Source: Phaeobacter bryozoorum (GTDB lineage: Bacteria; Pseudomonadota; Alphaproteobacteria; Rhodobacterales; Rhodobacteraceae). From it: a DNA stretch of 64,000 nucleotides. The stretch is from assembly GCF_041893525.1 (NCBI RefSeq), contig NZ_CP169068.1. One strand, 5' to 3'. Below the pieces are notes generated by a model. It did not search any database. It had not been told where the DNA came from and saw only the letters and a list, made by a program, of their open reading frames with translations. This document shows, piece after piece, positions 43,002-51,350 of the stretch (positions within the stretch are counted from its first letter, which is position 1; every line of letters begins with the position of its first letter). The position numbers and the translations under genes were made by a program.

Positions 43002-43771
43002 TGAGCGATACTGCAATCTTTCCGGACCTGAAGGGCACATCGGTTTTCATCACCGGCGGCGGTTCCGGCATTGGGGCCGCGCTGAGCGAGGGGTTTCTGC
43101 GTCAGGGAGCCAAGGTCGCCTTTGTCGGACGCTCCGATGCCTCCGCATTTGTTCAACGGATGGAAGCCGAGACCGGCAACCGCCCCTTGTTCATCCAATG
43201 CGACATCACCGATATCCCGGCGCTGAAATCCGCGATTGAGCAGGCGGCAGAGGCACATGGCCCGATCACCACGCTGGTGAACAACGCCGCCAACGATCAG
43301 CGCCACGCCACGCTGGATGTGGACGAAGAGTTTTGGGACTGGGCACAGGCGATCAATCTCAAGGCCTATTTCTTTGCCTGTCAGGCTGTGCTGCCAAGGA
43401 TGCAGGCCGCCGGTGGCGGGTCAATCGTGAACTTCACCTCCATCAGCTATATGATGGGCAACAGCGGCTACCCCGCCTATACGACTGCAAATGCAGGCAT
43501 CAATGGCATGACCCGCAGCCTTGCCCGCGAGTTCGGGCCGGATCACGTGCGGGTGAATGCGCTGGCGCCCGGGTGGGTGCTGACCGACAAGCAGCTTGAT
43601 AAATGGGCCACCCCCGAGGCGCTTGCCGCCCATCTCGATCGCCAATGCCTGAAGGATCATCTCGCCCCTCAGGATATCGTCGGCTCCACGCTTTTTCTGG
43701 CCTCGGCAACAAGCCGCATGATCACAGGACAGACGCTGGTGGTGGATGGCGGGGTTGTGGTGACAGGATGA
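43001..43771 (+). CDS. SDR family sugar dehydrogenase, probable galactose dehydrogenase, catalytic Lys replaced
   Basis: The 256-residue protein has the SDR nucleotide loop (ITGGGSGIGAALSEGF), NNAA (TTLVNNAAN), the Ser region (NFTSISYMMG) and Tyr160 in YPAYTTANAG. The fourth residue after Tyr160 is Asn164 (codon AAT), where SDRs have an almost invariant Lys. The rest, including APGWVLTDKQLDKWATPEAL, matches sugar dehydrogenases such as xylose and galactose dehydrogenases. In the pathway it should oxidise galactose to galactonolactone with NAD(P). Whether it is active with Asn is an open question. It is the only dehydrogenase of the operon and overlaps the genes on both sides. Confidence 0.88.
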   Translation: MSDTAIFPDLKGTSVFITGGGSGIGAALSEGFLRQGAKVAFVGRSDASAFVQRMEAETGNRPLFIQCDITDIPALKSAIEQAAEAHGPITTLVNNAANDQRHATLDVDEEFWDWAQAINLKAYFFACQAVLPRMQAAGGGSIVNFTSISYMMGNSGYPAYTTANAGINGMTRSLAREFGPDHVRVNALAPGWVLTDKQLDKWATPEALAAHLDRQCLKDHLAPQDIVGSTLFLASATSRMITGQTLVVDGGVVVTG

Positions 43772-44745
43772 CGGCCGATCCCAACCGTTCCTTTGACATG
43801 ATGCCAGCTGGCCCGACGCCTGCATGGATTGCGGCTGACTGGGGGACGAGCCAGCTGCGGCTGTGGGTGATGGACAACAGTAATCAGGTCCTCGACCGCA
43901 TCACCTCTGACCGCGGCATGTCGCGGCTTGGCCCGCAGGACTATGAACCGACACTGCTGGGCCTGCTTGGCGATCGTCTGGCGCCCGGCAGCAACAGCGA
44001 TGTCCGGGCGGTCCCGGTCATCTGTTGCGGAATGGCAGGTTCGCGTCAGGGCTGGGCCGAGGCCCCTTATGCCACCGCGCCCTGCCCCCCGCCGGGAATA
44101 GCCGAGGCGACCCGACCGCTGATACAGGACAAACGCCTGACCGTTTACCTGCTGCCCGGGATCAAGACAACCGATCCGGCGGATGTGATGCGCGGGGAAG
44201 AAACCCAGATTGCGGGGTACCTCGCACAAGACAGCAATCAGACCGGGCCTCAGGTCATTTGCCTGCCCGGCACCCATAGCAAATGGGTCAAACTGGATCG
44301 GGGCCAGGTCACCAGCTTCTCGACCTTCATGACCGGCGAGATGTTCGCACTGCTGCAAGGCCAATCCGTACTTCGACACTGCGTCTCTGAGGATGGCTGG
44401 GACGAAAAGGCGTTCAAACAGGCCGTGGCCAAGGCGCTCTCCTCGCCGGCTGCGATCTCGGCACAGCTGTTTCGTATCCGTGCGGATGCGCTGTTGTCCG
44501 GGCAGAACGCGGAGACCGGAAGAGCGCGCCTGTCAGGGCTTTTGATCGGTGCGGAGCTTGCCGCGACCCGGGGCTACTGGTCTCACCAATCCGTCACCAT
44601 ACTCGGCACAGATGCGCTGGCCCGCTGCTATGAAACAGCCCTGTCCGCGCTGGGGTGCAAGCCCCGTCGCGTTGACGCCGAATCCCTGACACTCGCGGGC
44701 CTATGCGCCGCATATGACCAACTGCAAAAAGGTCAAACCGAATGA
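43768..44745 (+). CDS. dgoK: 2-dehydro-3-deoxygalactonokinase
   Basis: The 325-residue kinase phosphorylates 2-dehydro-3-deoxy-D-galactonate. It has the DgoK signature: WIAADWGTSQLRLWVMDN at the start, CCGMAGSRQGWAEAPYA, LPGTHSKWVKLDRGQVTSFS, and FMTGEMFALLQGQSVL. The ATG at 43768 overlaps the SDR stop in ATGA, and its own stop overlaps the aldolase start the same way. ATG codons 11-12 residues later are alternative starts. This gene is the strongest marker that the locus serves the De Ley-Doudoroff galactose pathway. Confidence 0.93.
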   Translation: MTADPNRSFDMMPAGPTPAWIAADWGTSQLRLWVMDNSNQVLDRITSDRGMSRLGPQDYEPTLLGLLGDRLAPGSNSDVRAVPVICCGMAGSRQGWAEAPYATAPCPPPGIAEATRPLIQDKRLTVYLLPGIKTTDPADVMRGEETQIAGYLAQDSNQTGPQVICLPGTHSKWVKLDRGQVTSFSTFMTGEMFALLQGQSVLRHCVSEDGWDEKAFKQAVAKALSSPAAISAQLFRIRADALLSGQNAETGRARLSGLLIGAELAATRGYWSHQSVTILGTDALARCYETALSALGCKPRRVDAESLTLAGLCAAYDQLQKGQTE

Positions 44746-45353
44746 GCCGTAACATCATCGCCATCCTGCGCGGTCTGCGTCCCAAAGAGGCGCGCGCCAT
44801 GACCGATGCCCTGATGGATGCAGGTATCACCAAGATCGAAGTGCCGCTGAACTCTCCCCAGCCTTATGACAGCATCGCCGTCATGCTGGATCAGGCAAAG
44901 GGGCGCGCCACAGTCGGCGCTGGAACGGTGCTCAACACCGGCGCAGTGGCTCAACTCGCGGCCATTGGGGCGCAGATGGTGGTTTCGCCAGACTGCAACC
45001 CGGATGTGATCCGTGCAACCAAAGCCGCAGGCATGTTGTCCTATCCGGGTGTCTTCACCGCGTCAGAGTGTTTTTCGGCTCTCCGAGCCGGTGCTGATGG
45101 TCTGAAGTTCTTCCCTGCCTTCAAACTGGGACTGGACGGTTTTTCGGCGCTGAAAGCGGTCCTGCCCGCTGATGCTGAAACCTACGCGGTAGGCGGTGTC
45201 GGGCCTGCGGAATTTGCCGATTGGCACAGGGCAGGCATCACCGGTTTTGGCATGGGGTCCTCTCTCTACAAACCCGGCCGCTCTGTCGAAGATGTCGCCC
45301 TCCTCGCTGCAGAAACCGTCGCGGCCTACGACGAGGCCTTCGATGGCACGTGA
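44742..45353 (+). CDS. dgoA: 2-dehydro-3-deoxy-6-phosphogalactonate aldolase
   Basis: The 203-residue class I aldolase splits KDPGal into pyruvate and D-glyceraldehyde 3-phosphate. Schiff-base Lys122 is in ADGLKFFPAFKLG, Glu33 in KIEVPLNSP and Arg10 in IAILRGL, all conserved in the KDPG/KDPGal aldolase family. The EVPLNSPQP sequence and PGVFTASE are like DgoA rather than Eda. The gene starts inside the dgoK stop and overlaps the lactonase start by 11 bases. Confidence 0.94.
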   Translation: MSRNIIAILRGLRPKEARAMTDALMDAGITKIEVPLNSPQPYDSIAVMLDQAKGRATVGAGTVLNTGAVAQLAAIGAQMVVSPDCNPDVIRATKAAGMLSYPGVFTASECFSALRAGADGLKFFPAFKLGLDGFSALKAVLPADAETYAVGGVGPAEFADWHRAGITGFGMGSSLYKPGRSVEDVALLAAETVAAYDEAFDGT

Positions 45354-46215
45354 TCCGGCGCTCCATCCCATGACAGCTCAGGTCTTCAGCGAAACGCGCT
45401 GCACGCTGGGGGAAGGTCCGCTGTGGCATCCGACGCGCAAACAGTTGTTCTGGTTCGATATCCTTGAAAAACAACTGCTGAGCGTTGCCGGAGAAACGGA
45501 GATTCACTGGCAGTTTGACGACTGCGTTTCCGCCGCGGGCTGGGTCGATGATCAGACCCTGATCATGGCCAGCGCCCGTGCGCTATGGCGGTTTGACATC
45601 GAAACCGGCACTCGCACGCATCTGATTGATCTGGAGGCCGATCAGCCGCTAACCCGCTCCAACGATGGGCGCGCAGATCCCTGGGGCGGGTTCTGGATTG
45701 GCACGATGGGCTACAAAGCGGAACCCGGCCTTGGCGCCATCTACCGCTACTATCGGGGCGAATTGCGCCAGCTGGTCGCACAGCAAACCATCACCAATGC
45801 CATCTGTTTTGCCCCTGACAAATCCTGCGCGTATTTCACCGATACAACGACCGGCAAGATCATGCGCCAGCCTCTGGCGAACAGAGACGGCTGGCCGGTT
45901 GGCGCGGCATCGGTTTTCCTCGACCTCAGCAACCAGAATTTTGGCCCTGACGGCGCGATTGTCGACGCCGAAGGCCGCTTTTGGAATGCCCAATGGGGGG
46001 CCGGCCGTGTCGCTGTCTATACCTCGACCGGCGCGCTGTCAGAGATCTATCCGATCCCAACCTCCCAGGCCTCCTGCCCTTCGCTTGGCGGGGACACCTT
46101 GTCAGAGCTGTTCGTTACCACCGCCGCAGACGGGCTGAATGATGCGGCTGCAGGTAGGACCTATCGCATTCAAACAACGGCCAAAGGCCAGCGCGAACAC
46201 CGCGTCATTCTCTGA
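45343..46215 (+). CDS. SMP-30/gluconolactonase family lactonase (galactonolactonase role)
   Basis: The 290-residue protein is a six-bladed propeller of the SMP-30 family. LGEGPLWHPTRKQLFWFDI carries the first metal-binding Glu, SNDGRADPWGGFWIGTM the conserved NDG with its Asn and Asp, TNAICFAPDKSCAYFTDT the third ligand region, and FGPDGAIVDAEGRFW the last. It should open galactono-lactone produced by the dehydrogenase. The ATG at 45343 overlaps the aldolase stop; a second ATG at 45370 (MTAQVF) is also plausible. The GH42 gene starts eight bases after its stop. Confidence 0.92.
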   Translation: MARDPALHPMTAQVFSETRCTLGEGPLWHPTRKQLFWFDILEKQLLSVAGETEIHWQFDDCVSAAGWVDDQTLIMASARALWRFDIETGTRTHLIDLEADQPLTRSNDGRADPWGGFWIGTMGYKAEPGLGAIYRYYRGELRQLVAQQTITNAICFAPDKSCAYFTDTTTGKIMRQPLANRDGWPVGAASVFLDLSNQNFGPDGAIVDAEGRFWNAQWGAGRVAVYTSTGALSEIYPIPTSQASCPSLGGDTLSELFVTTAADGLNDAAAGRTYRIQTTAKGQREHRVIL

Positions 46216-46223
46216 GGATCTCC

Positions 46224-48140
46224 ATGCAGCGCACACTTGGCACCTGCTACTATCCCGAACATTGGCCCGAAGACATCTGGCAGGAGGACGCCGCGCGCAT
46301 GGTTGCGGCCGGGCTCACCTGGGTTCGCATTGGCGAGTTTTCATGGTCGCGCATTGAACCCAGCCCCGGCGATCTGCAGTTGTGCTGGCTTGATCGCGCC
46401 ATTGATGTGCTGGTGTCGGCCGGACTGAAGGTGGTGCTGGGCACCCCCACCGCTACGCCACCCCGCTGGATGGTGGACCGCCACCCCGATATGTTTGCGC
46501 TGGACGTCGACGGCAAACCGCGCGGTTTTGGCTCGCGCCGCCACTATTGTTTCAGTCACGAGGGCTACCGCGCCGAAGCCCGGCGGATCGTCTCCCTGAT
46601 GGCGGAACGTTATGGCCCAGGTGACCGTATCGCCGCCTGGCAGACCGACAATGAATACGGTTGCCACGACACAACAATCAGCTATTCCCCGGCGGCACAG
46701 ATCGCCTTTGTCCGCTGGCTAGAGGCGCGTTATGACGGCGATATTCATGCGTTGAACAGTGCCTGGGGCAATGTTTTCTGGTCGATGAACTATGATCGCT
46801 TTGATCAGATCGGCCTGCCCAACCTGACCGTGACCGAACCGAACCCGGCGCATGTGCAGGCCTTCCGGCGGTTTTCTTCGGATCAGGTGGTGAGCTTCAA
46901 CCGCGATCAGGTCGATATTCTGCGTGCCCATTCCGATGCGCCGATTGCCCATAACTACATGGGGCGGGTGACCGATTTCGATCACTACAAGGTTGGCGAG
47001 GATCTCGACATTGCCAGTTGGGACAGCTACCCTTTGGGCTTTCTCGAAGATCGAGTGGGCGCCAACCCCGAGGACCAGCGCCGCTACGCGCGTCAGGGCG
47101 ACCCTGATTTTCAGGCCTTCCATCATGATCTCTATCGCGCCGTCGGGCGCGGACGCTGGTGGGTGATGGAACAGCAACCCGGACCGGTGAACTGGGCACC
47201 CTACAATCCCGCACCGCTGCCCGGCATGGTCAGGTTCTGGACCTGGGAGGCCTTTGCCCATGGTGCGGAGGCGGTCTGCTATTTCCGCTGGCGCCAGGCG
47301 CCGTTTGCGCAGGAACAGCTTCACGCCGGTCTGCTGCGTCCCGATAGGCAAGATGCCCCTGCCATCGCCGAGGCGCGTCTGGTTGCCGATGAACTGGCCG
47401 CAGCGGGCGCGGTGGCACCGGCTCAAGCTCCCGTGGCGCTGATCTTCGACTATGACGCCGAATGGGCCTGGCAGGTGCAGCCACATGGCCTGGGTCTGAG
47501 CTATTTCGACCTTGTGCTGGCGCATTACCGTGCACTGCGACGGGCTGGCCTGTCTGTGGACATTGTTCCCTCGACACAGACCGATTTTGCAGGATACGCC
47601 CTGATCCTTGCACCCGGTCTGATGCACCTCCCCGACCATTTGCGCGCAGCCTTGGCAACAGCGGCGGCTCAGGTGCTCTATGGGCCGCGAACAGGCGCGC
47701 GGGATGCGGACTTCAACATCCCGACCAGCCCCCTGCCCCCAGCATTGGACGGGCTAGATATTGTCGTTGCCGCAGTCGAGAGCCTGCGACCGGATATGCC
47801 GCTGCCGCTGGCGCAGGTCGACGGGGCCGTCACCGGTTATCTGGAAACACTGGATGGTCAGGGAGAGACTCTGATCGAGACGGCCAACGGTCAGCCCGTG
47901 GCTGTTGCCGCAGGAAACAAAGTCTACTGCGCGGGCTGGCTGGACGCGGCGGGTCTGGATCACCTTGTCGCAATGCTTTGCAAACGTGCGAAGCTGCGCA
48001 TCTGCAAGATGCCGCTGGGCGTGCGTCGGCGCCAGACCGCGACCGAAGAGTTCTGGTTCAATCATCTGGCTGAAGCGGTAGAGACCGAGGTCGGCACTCT
48101 GCCACCTGCGGGCGTTCTGCGCAGAGCAAGAGGCAACTGA
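46224..48140 (+). CDS. Beta-galactosidase, GH42
   Basis: The 638-residue enzyme hydrolyses beta-galactosides. Typical GH42 segments are LGTCYYPEHWPEDIWQEDA, LTWVRIGEFSWSRIEP, the acid/base in WQTDNEYGCHDT (Glu144) and the nucleophile in WWVMEQQPGPVNWA (Glu316). A trimerisation-like domain (VALIFDYDAEWAWQVQP) and a C-terminal small domain follow. There is no signal peptide, so it acts on imported sugars. An AGGATCT stretch precedes the ATG. It is the last gene of the operon and a terminator follows at once. Confidence 0.95.
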   Translation: MQRTLGTCYYPEHWPEDIWQEDAARMVAAGLTWVRIGEFSWSRIEPSPGDLQLCWLDRAIDVLVSAGLKVVLGTPTATPPRWMVDRHPDMFALDVDGKPRGFGSRRHYCFSHEGYRAEARRIVSLMAERYGPGDRIAAWQTDNEYGCHDTTISYSPAAQIAFVRWLEARYDGDIHALNSAWGNVFWSMNYDRFDQIGLPNLTVTEPNPAHVQAFRRFSSDQVVSFNRDQVDILRAHSDAPIAHNYMGRVTDFDHYKVGEDLDIASWDSYPLGFLEDRVGANPEDQRRYARQGDPDFQAFHHDLYRAVGRGRWWVMEQQPGPVNWAPYNPAPLPGMVRFWTWEAFAHGAEAVCYFRWRQAPFAQEQLHAGLLRPDRQDAPAIAEARLVADELAAAGAVAPAQAPVALIFDYDAEWAWQVQPHGLGLSYFDLVLAHYRALRRAGLSVDIVPSTQTDFAGYALILAPGLMHLPDHLRAALATAAAQVLYGPRTGARDADFNIPTSPLPPALDGLDIVVAAVESLRPDMPLPLAQVDGAVTGYLETLDGQGETLIETANGQPVAVAAGNKVYCAGWLDAAGLDHLVAMLCKRAKLRICKMPLGVRRRQTATEEFWFNHLAEAVETEVGTLPPAGVLRRARGN

Positions 48141-48146
48141 CCGTAC

Positions 48147-48182
48147 AACCACCCGCCCGGGCAGAAGCCCCGGCGGGTGGTT
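48147..48182. terminator. Terminator at the end of the galactoside operon
   Basis: AACCACCCGCC pairs with GGCGGGTGGTT around a 14-base GC-rich interior that can itself pair in part. It lies between the convergent GH42 and inositol ABC ATPase genes and can serve both. Confidence 0.8.
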
Positions 48183-48203
48183 ATCTTCTGAGCCGACATT
48201 GGT

Positions 48204-48989
48204 TCAGACCGTACCGCCGAGGCTCCCCTCCAGTGTCGCCAGCTCTTGCCCGCCGGCCATCATATCCTGCAATTCCTCTGGCGTGATTTCGCCGCGTTTT
48301 GCAGTACCGAGAGTTTGCCCGCGATTGAGAACGGTAAACCGATCACCAACGGCCATAGCGTGGCGGACGTTATGGGTGATGAAGACAACCGCAACACCTT
48401 GCTTGCGGACTTTGTCGATGGTGGCCAGAACATTCGCTGTCTGGCGCACCCCAAGTGCCGAGGTCGGTTCATCCAGGATCAGCACTTTGGCCCCGAAATG
48501 CACCGCACGGGCGATGGCAACCGTCTGACGCTCCCCTCCCGACAGGGTTCCAACCGCCTGATCCGGGCCGCGCAGGTTGATGCCCATCTTGCGCATTTCT
48601 TCCATGGTGACCCGGTTGGCATATTCATGGTCAAACAGTTTCAGCGGGCCGATCTTGCGGATCGGCTCATTGCCCATGAAGAAGTTGCGACTGACCGACA
48701 TCAGCGGGATCATCGCCAGATGCTGGTGTACTGTGGCGATTCCAGCGGCAATCGCGTCACGAGGATCCGCGAAATGAAGTGGCTGACCCTCAAACAGGAT
48801 CTCGCCTCTGGTCGGTTTATGCACACCGGACATGGTCTTGATAAAGGTCGATTTCCCGGCGCCATTGTCGCCAAGCAGGCAGTGACATTCGCCCGGAAAG
48901 ACATCGACCGAAACCCCGGCAAGCGCAATGACGCTGCCAAAATGCTTCTCGATGCCCTGCATCCGGATCAAGGGTTGAGACATGGACAT
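48204..48989 (-). CDS. Sugar/inositol ABC transporter ATP-binding protein
   Basis: The 261-residue ATPase has a single nucleotide-binding domain, like FrcA, instead of the fused pair of RbsA. Walker A is LLGDNGAGKSTFIKTMSG, signature LSGGERQTVAIARAV, Walker B KVLILDEPTSALGVRQ and H-loop FITHNVRHAM. It would energise the permease encoded just upstream on the same strand. The substrate is inferred to be myo-inositol or a related cyclitol from the iol genes nearby and the shared operator. Confidence 0.92.
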   Translation of the reverse strand: MSMSQPLIRMQGIEKHFGSVIALAGVSVDVFPGECHCLLGDNGAGKSTFIKTMSGVHKPTRGEILFEGQPLHFADPRDAIAAGIATVHQHLAMIPLMSVSRNFFMGNEPIRKIGPLKLFDHEYANRVTMEEMRKMGINLRGPDQAVGTLSGGERQTVAIARAVHFGAKVLILDEPTSALGVRQTANVLATIDKVRKQGVAVVFITHNVRHAMAVGDRFTVLNRGQTLGTAKRGEITPEELQDMMAGGQELATLEGSLGGTV

Positions 48990-48990
48990 A

Positions 48991-50112
48991 TCAGCGCTCC
49001 CCCGTGATGACGCGACGAATGTAGGTGTTGAGGATCACGGCAAACAGCAGGATCAGCCCCAGGAAAACGCGGAACAGCGAACTTTCGACGCCAGCAAAGA
49101 ACAGCCCCTGCTGCACGACGCCAAAGATCAGCGCACCCAGGGCGGCGCCAAGCACAGACCCGTAACCGCCAGTCAGAAGGGCACCGCCAATCACCACCGC
49201 AATAATCGCTTCGAACTCTTTCAGCAGGCCCCGGTCCGATCCCGCGCCACCAAATTCCATAACCTGACAGGTCGCAAAGACCGTCGCGCAGAAGGCGGTG
49301 AACATGAACATCAGGATCTTCACGCGGTTCACTGGCACGCCGGAATTGCGCGCGGCCTCGGCATCGCCGCCGGCCGCGAAAATCCAGTTCCCGAACCGTG
49401 TCTTGGTCAGGATGATATGTCCGACGATAACCAGCAGAATGGCCCAGACGATCAACATCGGCAGCCCGTCGACCACCGGCTGTCCCTTGCGGGTGCCGCG
49501 TTCAAAAACGGCGATCCAACCATTGTCACCCAGCCACTGGAACAATCCCGTCAGGATCTTGCCACCAAACAGAGCGGCCAGCCAATCACCCTCAGCTGCG
49601 TCTGCCACGCCACCGATAATGGTTTTGCGTTCAATGGTTTGCGGCAGGTAGATCGCAAACCCACGCAGAATGAACAGAAACGCCAGCGTGACGATGAAAC
49701 TGGGCAACCCCGTCCGCACTACGATAAAGCCGTTCAATGCCCCGATCGCCATCGCCAGCACAAAAGTCACCAGGATCGCAAGCCAGACCGGCCAACCCAG
49801 CGTCACGCTGAAGATTGCGATCAACATGCCGGTAAAACCGATCATGGAGCCGACAGACAGGTCAAACTCGCCTGCGATCATCAGCAGGCAGGCACCAACC
49901 GCAATGATCATGAATTGGGCAGAGATCTGGCTCCAGTTCAGCACGCCCTGACTGTTGAACATGCCGCTGTCACCGGCAAAAATAATAAACATCGTAAAGA
50001 CGGCGATGGTGCCGATAATGCCGCCGAGTTCTGGACGGATCATGGCTTCGCGGAACTTCGAACGGCTCTTGATCCGTTCGTCCTCCGCAAATTGGGTATG
50101 TGCGTCAGACAT
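48991..50112 (-). CDS. Sugar/inositol ABC transporter permease, RbsC/FrcC type
   Basis: The 373-residue inner-membrane protein has about ten hydrophobic helices. LMIAGEFDLSVGSMIGFTGM is the diagnostic motif of RbsC-type permeases, and GAGSDRGLLKEFEAIIAVVI GG-type sequence with GSVLGAALGALIFGVVQQGL follows near the C-terminus. A longer loop near residues 165-200 is usual for the FrcC/inositol group. The ATPase gene follows after one base. A terminator-like hairpin separates it from the upstream binding protein gene. Confidence 0.92.
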   Translation of the reverse strand: MSDAHTQFAEDERIKSRSKFREAMIRPELGGIIGTIAVFTMFIIFAGDSGMFNSQGVLNWSQISAQFMIIAVGACLLMIAGEFDLSVGSMIGFTGMLIAIFSVTLGWPVWLAILVTFVLAMAIGALNGFIVVRTGLPSFIVTLAFLFILRGFAIYLPQTIERKTIIGGVADAAEGDWLAALFGGKILTGLFQWLGDNGWIAVFERGTRKGQPVVDGLPMLIVWAILLVIVGHIILTKTRFGNWIFAAGGDAEAARNSGVPVNRVKILMFMFTAFCATVFATCQVMEFGGAGSDRGLLKEFEAIIAVVIGGALLTGGYGSVLGAALGALIFGVVQQGLFFAGVESSLFRVFLGLILLFAVILNTYIRRVITGER

Positions 50113-50124
50113 TGTACTCTCTCT

Positions 50125-50157
50125 AAAAAAAGGGCGGCCAAATTGCTTCGGCCGCCC
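50125..50157 (-). terminator. Terminator-like attenuator between binding protein and permease genes
   Basis: On the minus strand GGGCGGCC pairs with GGCCGCCC around a ten-base loop, followed by seven T residues. Placed inside the transporter operon, it should end most transcripts after the binding protein gene and keep permease and ATPase levels lower. Confidence 0.78.
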
Positions 50158-50174
50158 GCACCTGGGGGAGATTG

Positions 50175-51125
50175 TCAGCGGTACTCGCCCGCGAACTCCT
50201 CGACCTTTTCCAGGCCGTCCTTGGTGACAAAACCAGGGCCAGAGTTGATGTTGTTGCCCGGCAGAACGCCGTAGCGGTGGTAATTGGTCAGAACCACCAC
50301 GGGCAGATAGGCCTGCAGGAAGGGCTGCTGATCAATACCCCAGTTGATAACACCGGATTTCAGACCTTTGACGATTTCCTCGCCCAGATCAAAGGTGCCG
50401 AAATAGATGTCACCGGCCATACCGTTTTCTTCCAGTGCCAGCATTGTCGGATCAGCCGATGTCGGCCCCAATGTCAGGATCGCGTCAGTTTCCGGGTTGG
50501 TGTTCAGATAGGCAAGAACCCGGTTCTTGATCTCAGCCGGATCCTGACCGCTGTCGATCATCTGGTCGCCCAGTTCGATCCCAAGACCATCTGCAAACCC
50601 CTGGCAGCGCTCTGTCGAAGAGGGCGAGCTGATATAATGGTTCACACAGAGGAAACTGCCAACACCGTCGGATTTGGCGCGCAGGCCGGCCGCGTGACCG
50701 GCGTCATATTCTGGCTGACCAACATACATCAGAGCCCCCACCTCGCGGGCCTGTTCTGGGGTGCCGGAGTTCATGATGATCACATCCACACCACTGTCGA
50801 CAGCTGCTCTGATAGGACCGGACAGGACGTCGTAATCGGACAGGGTGGTGATGATGCCATTGGGCCCGGAAGCCGCCGCCTGTTCGATGATCCGCGCCAT
50901 ATCGGCAAGGTCACCGGTCGGCGGGTTGCGATATTCCACCTCCACATTCATCTGCTCACCCGCAAGGGCGATGCCGTTCTTGATGGTGTTCCACCAGCTG
51001 TCGCTATCGGGTGCGTGGCTGACAAGGATGTATTTTTCGCCTTCTGCCGAGGCGATGGTTGCCAGCATCATCGGCGCCGCTGCAACCGTTGTCGCCAGCA
51101 GGAATGTCTTGAAAATTGACGTCAT
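50175..51125 (-). CDS. Sugar/inositol ABC transporter substrate-binding protein
   Basis: The 316-residue periplasmic protein has a signal peptide (MTSIFKTFLLATTVAAAPMM, cleavage after ASA) and the periplasmic-binding/LacI-like fold: KYILVSHAPDSDSWWNTIKN, GPNGIITTLSDYDVLSGPIR and the hinge-spanning GTFDLGEEIVKGLKSG. Two Cys residues (FLCVNHYISSPSSTERCQGF) may form a disulfide. The start at 51125 follows GGAGGAAAG. It is the first gene of its operon and lies 86 bases from the palindromic operator. Substrate inositol is inferred from the regulon. Confidence 0.92.
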   Translation of the reverse strand: MTSIFKTFLLATTVAAAPMMLATIASAEGEKYILVSHAPDSDSWWNTIKNGIALAGEQMNVEVEYRNPPTGDLADMARIIEQAAASGPNGIITTLSDYDVLSGPIRAAVDSGVDVIIMNSGTPEQAREVGALMYVGQPEYDAGHAAGLRAKSDGVGSFLCVNHYISSPSSTERCQGFADGLGIELGDQMIDSGQDPAEIKNRVLAYLNTNPETDAILTLGPTSADPTMLALEENGMAGDIYFGTFDLGEEIVKGLKSGVINWGIDQQPFLQAYLPVVVLTNYHRYGVLPGNNINSGPGFVTKDGLEKVEEFAGEYR

Positions 51126-51211
51126 TCTTTCCTCCCAAAGTTTTACCGTCACGATCGCGTCCGGGCGGTCCCATCCGCGTCGGGGATCAGCATAACCACG
51201 AATCGATTTTT

Positions 51212-51229
51212 TTTGCAACCGGTTGCAAA
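51212..51229. promoter_or_regulatory. LacI-type operator, perfect 18-bp palindrome (copy 1)
   Basis: TTTGCAACC followed by GGTTGCAAA is a perfect palindrome with the central CG typical of LacI-family operators. It lies upstream of the transporter operon in the region divergent from the LacI-type regulator gene. An identical copy lies at 55633-55650. Confidence 0.88.
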
Positions 51230-51289
51230 TTGTGGCAGCATTTTTTCTGCTGAACTTGAATTCGATCCGCGATAGATAGTCTGATCCGG

Positions 51290-51307
51290 TGCGCAGCCGG
51301 TTGCACA
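51290..51307. promoter_or_regulatory. Degenerate LacI-type operator in front of the regulator gene
   Basis: TGCGCAGCC followed by GGTTGCACA matches the perfect operator at 14 of 18 positions and keeps the CCGGTTGCA core. Its centre is 78 bases from that of the perfect copy and 52 bases from the regulator start, so it may serve autoregulation or looping. Confidence 0.65.
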
Positions 51308-51350
51308 GGCGGATGGGCCCGGCCGGGCCCTGACAAAGGGAAGACCAAGA

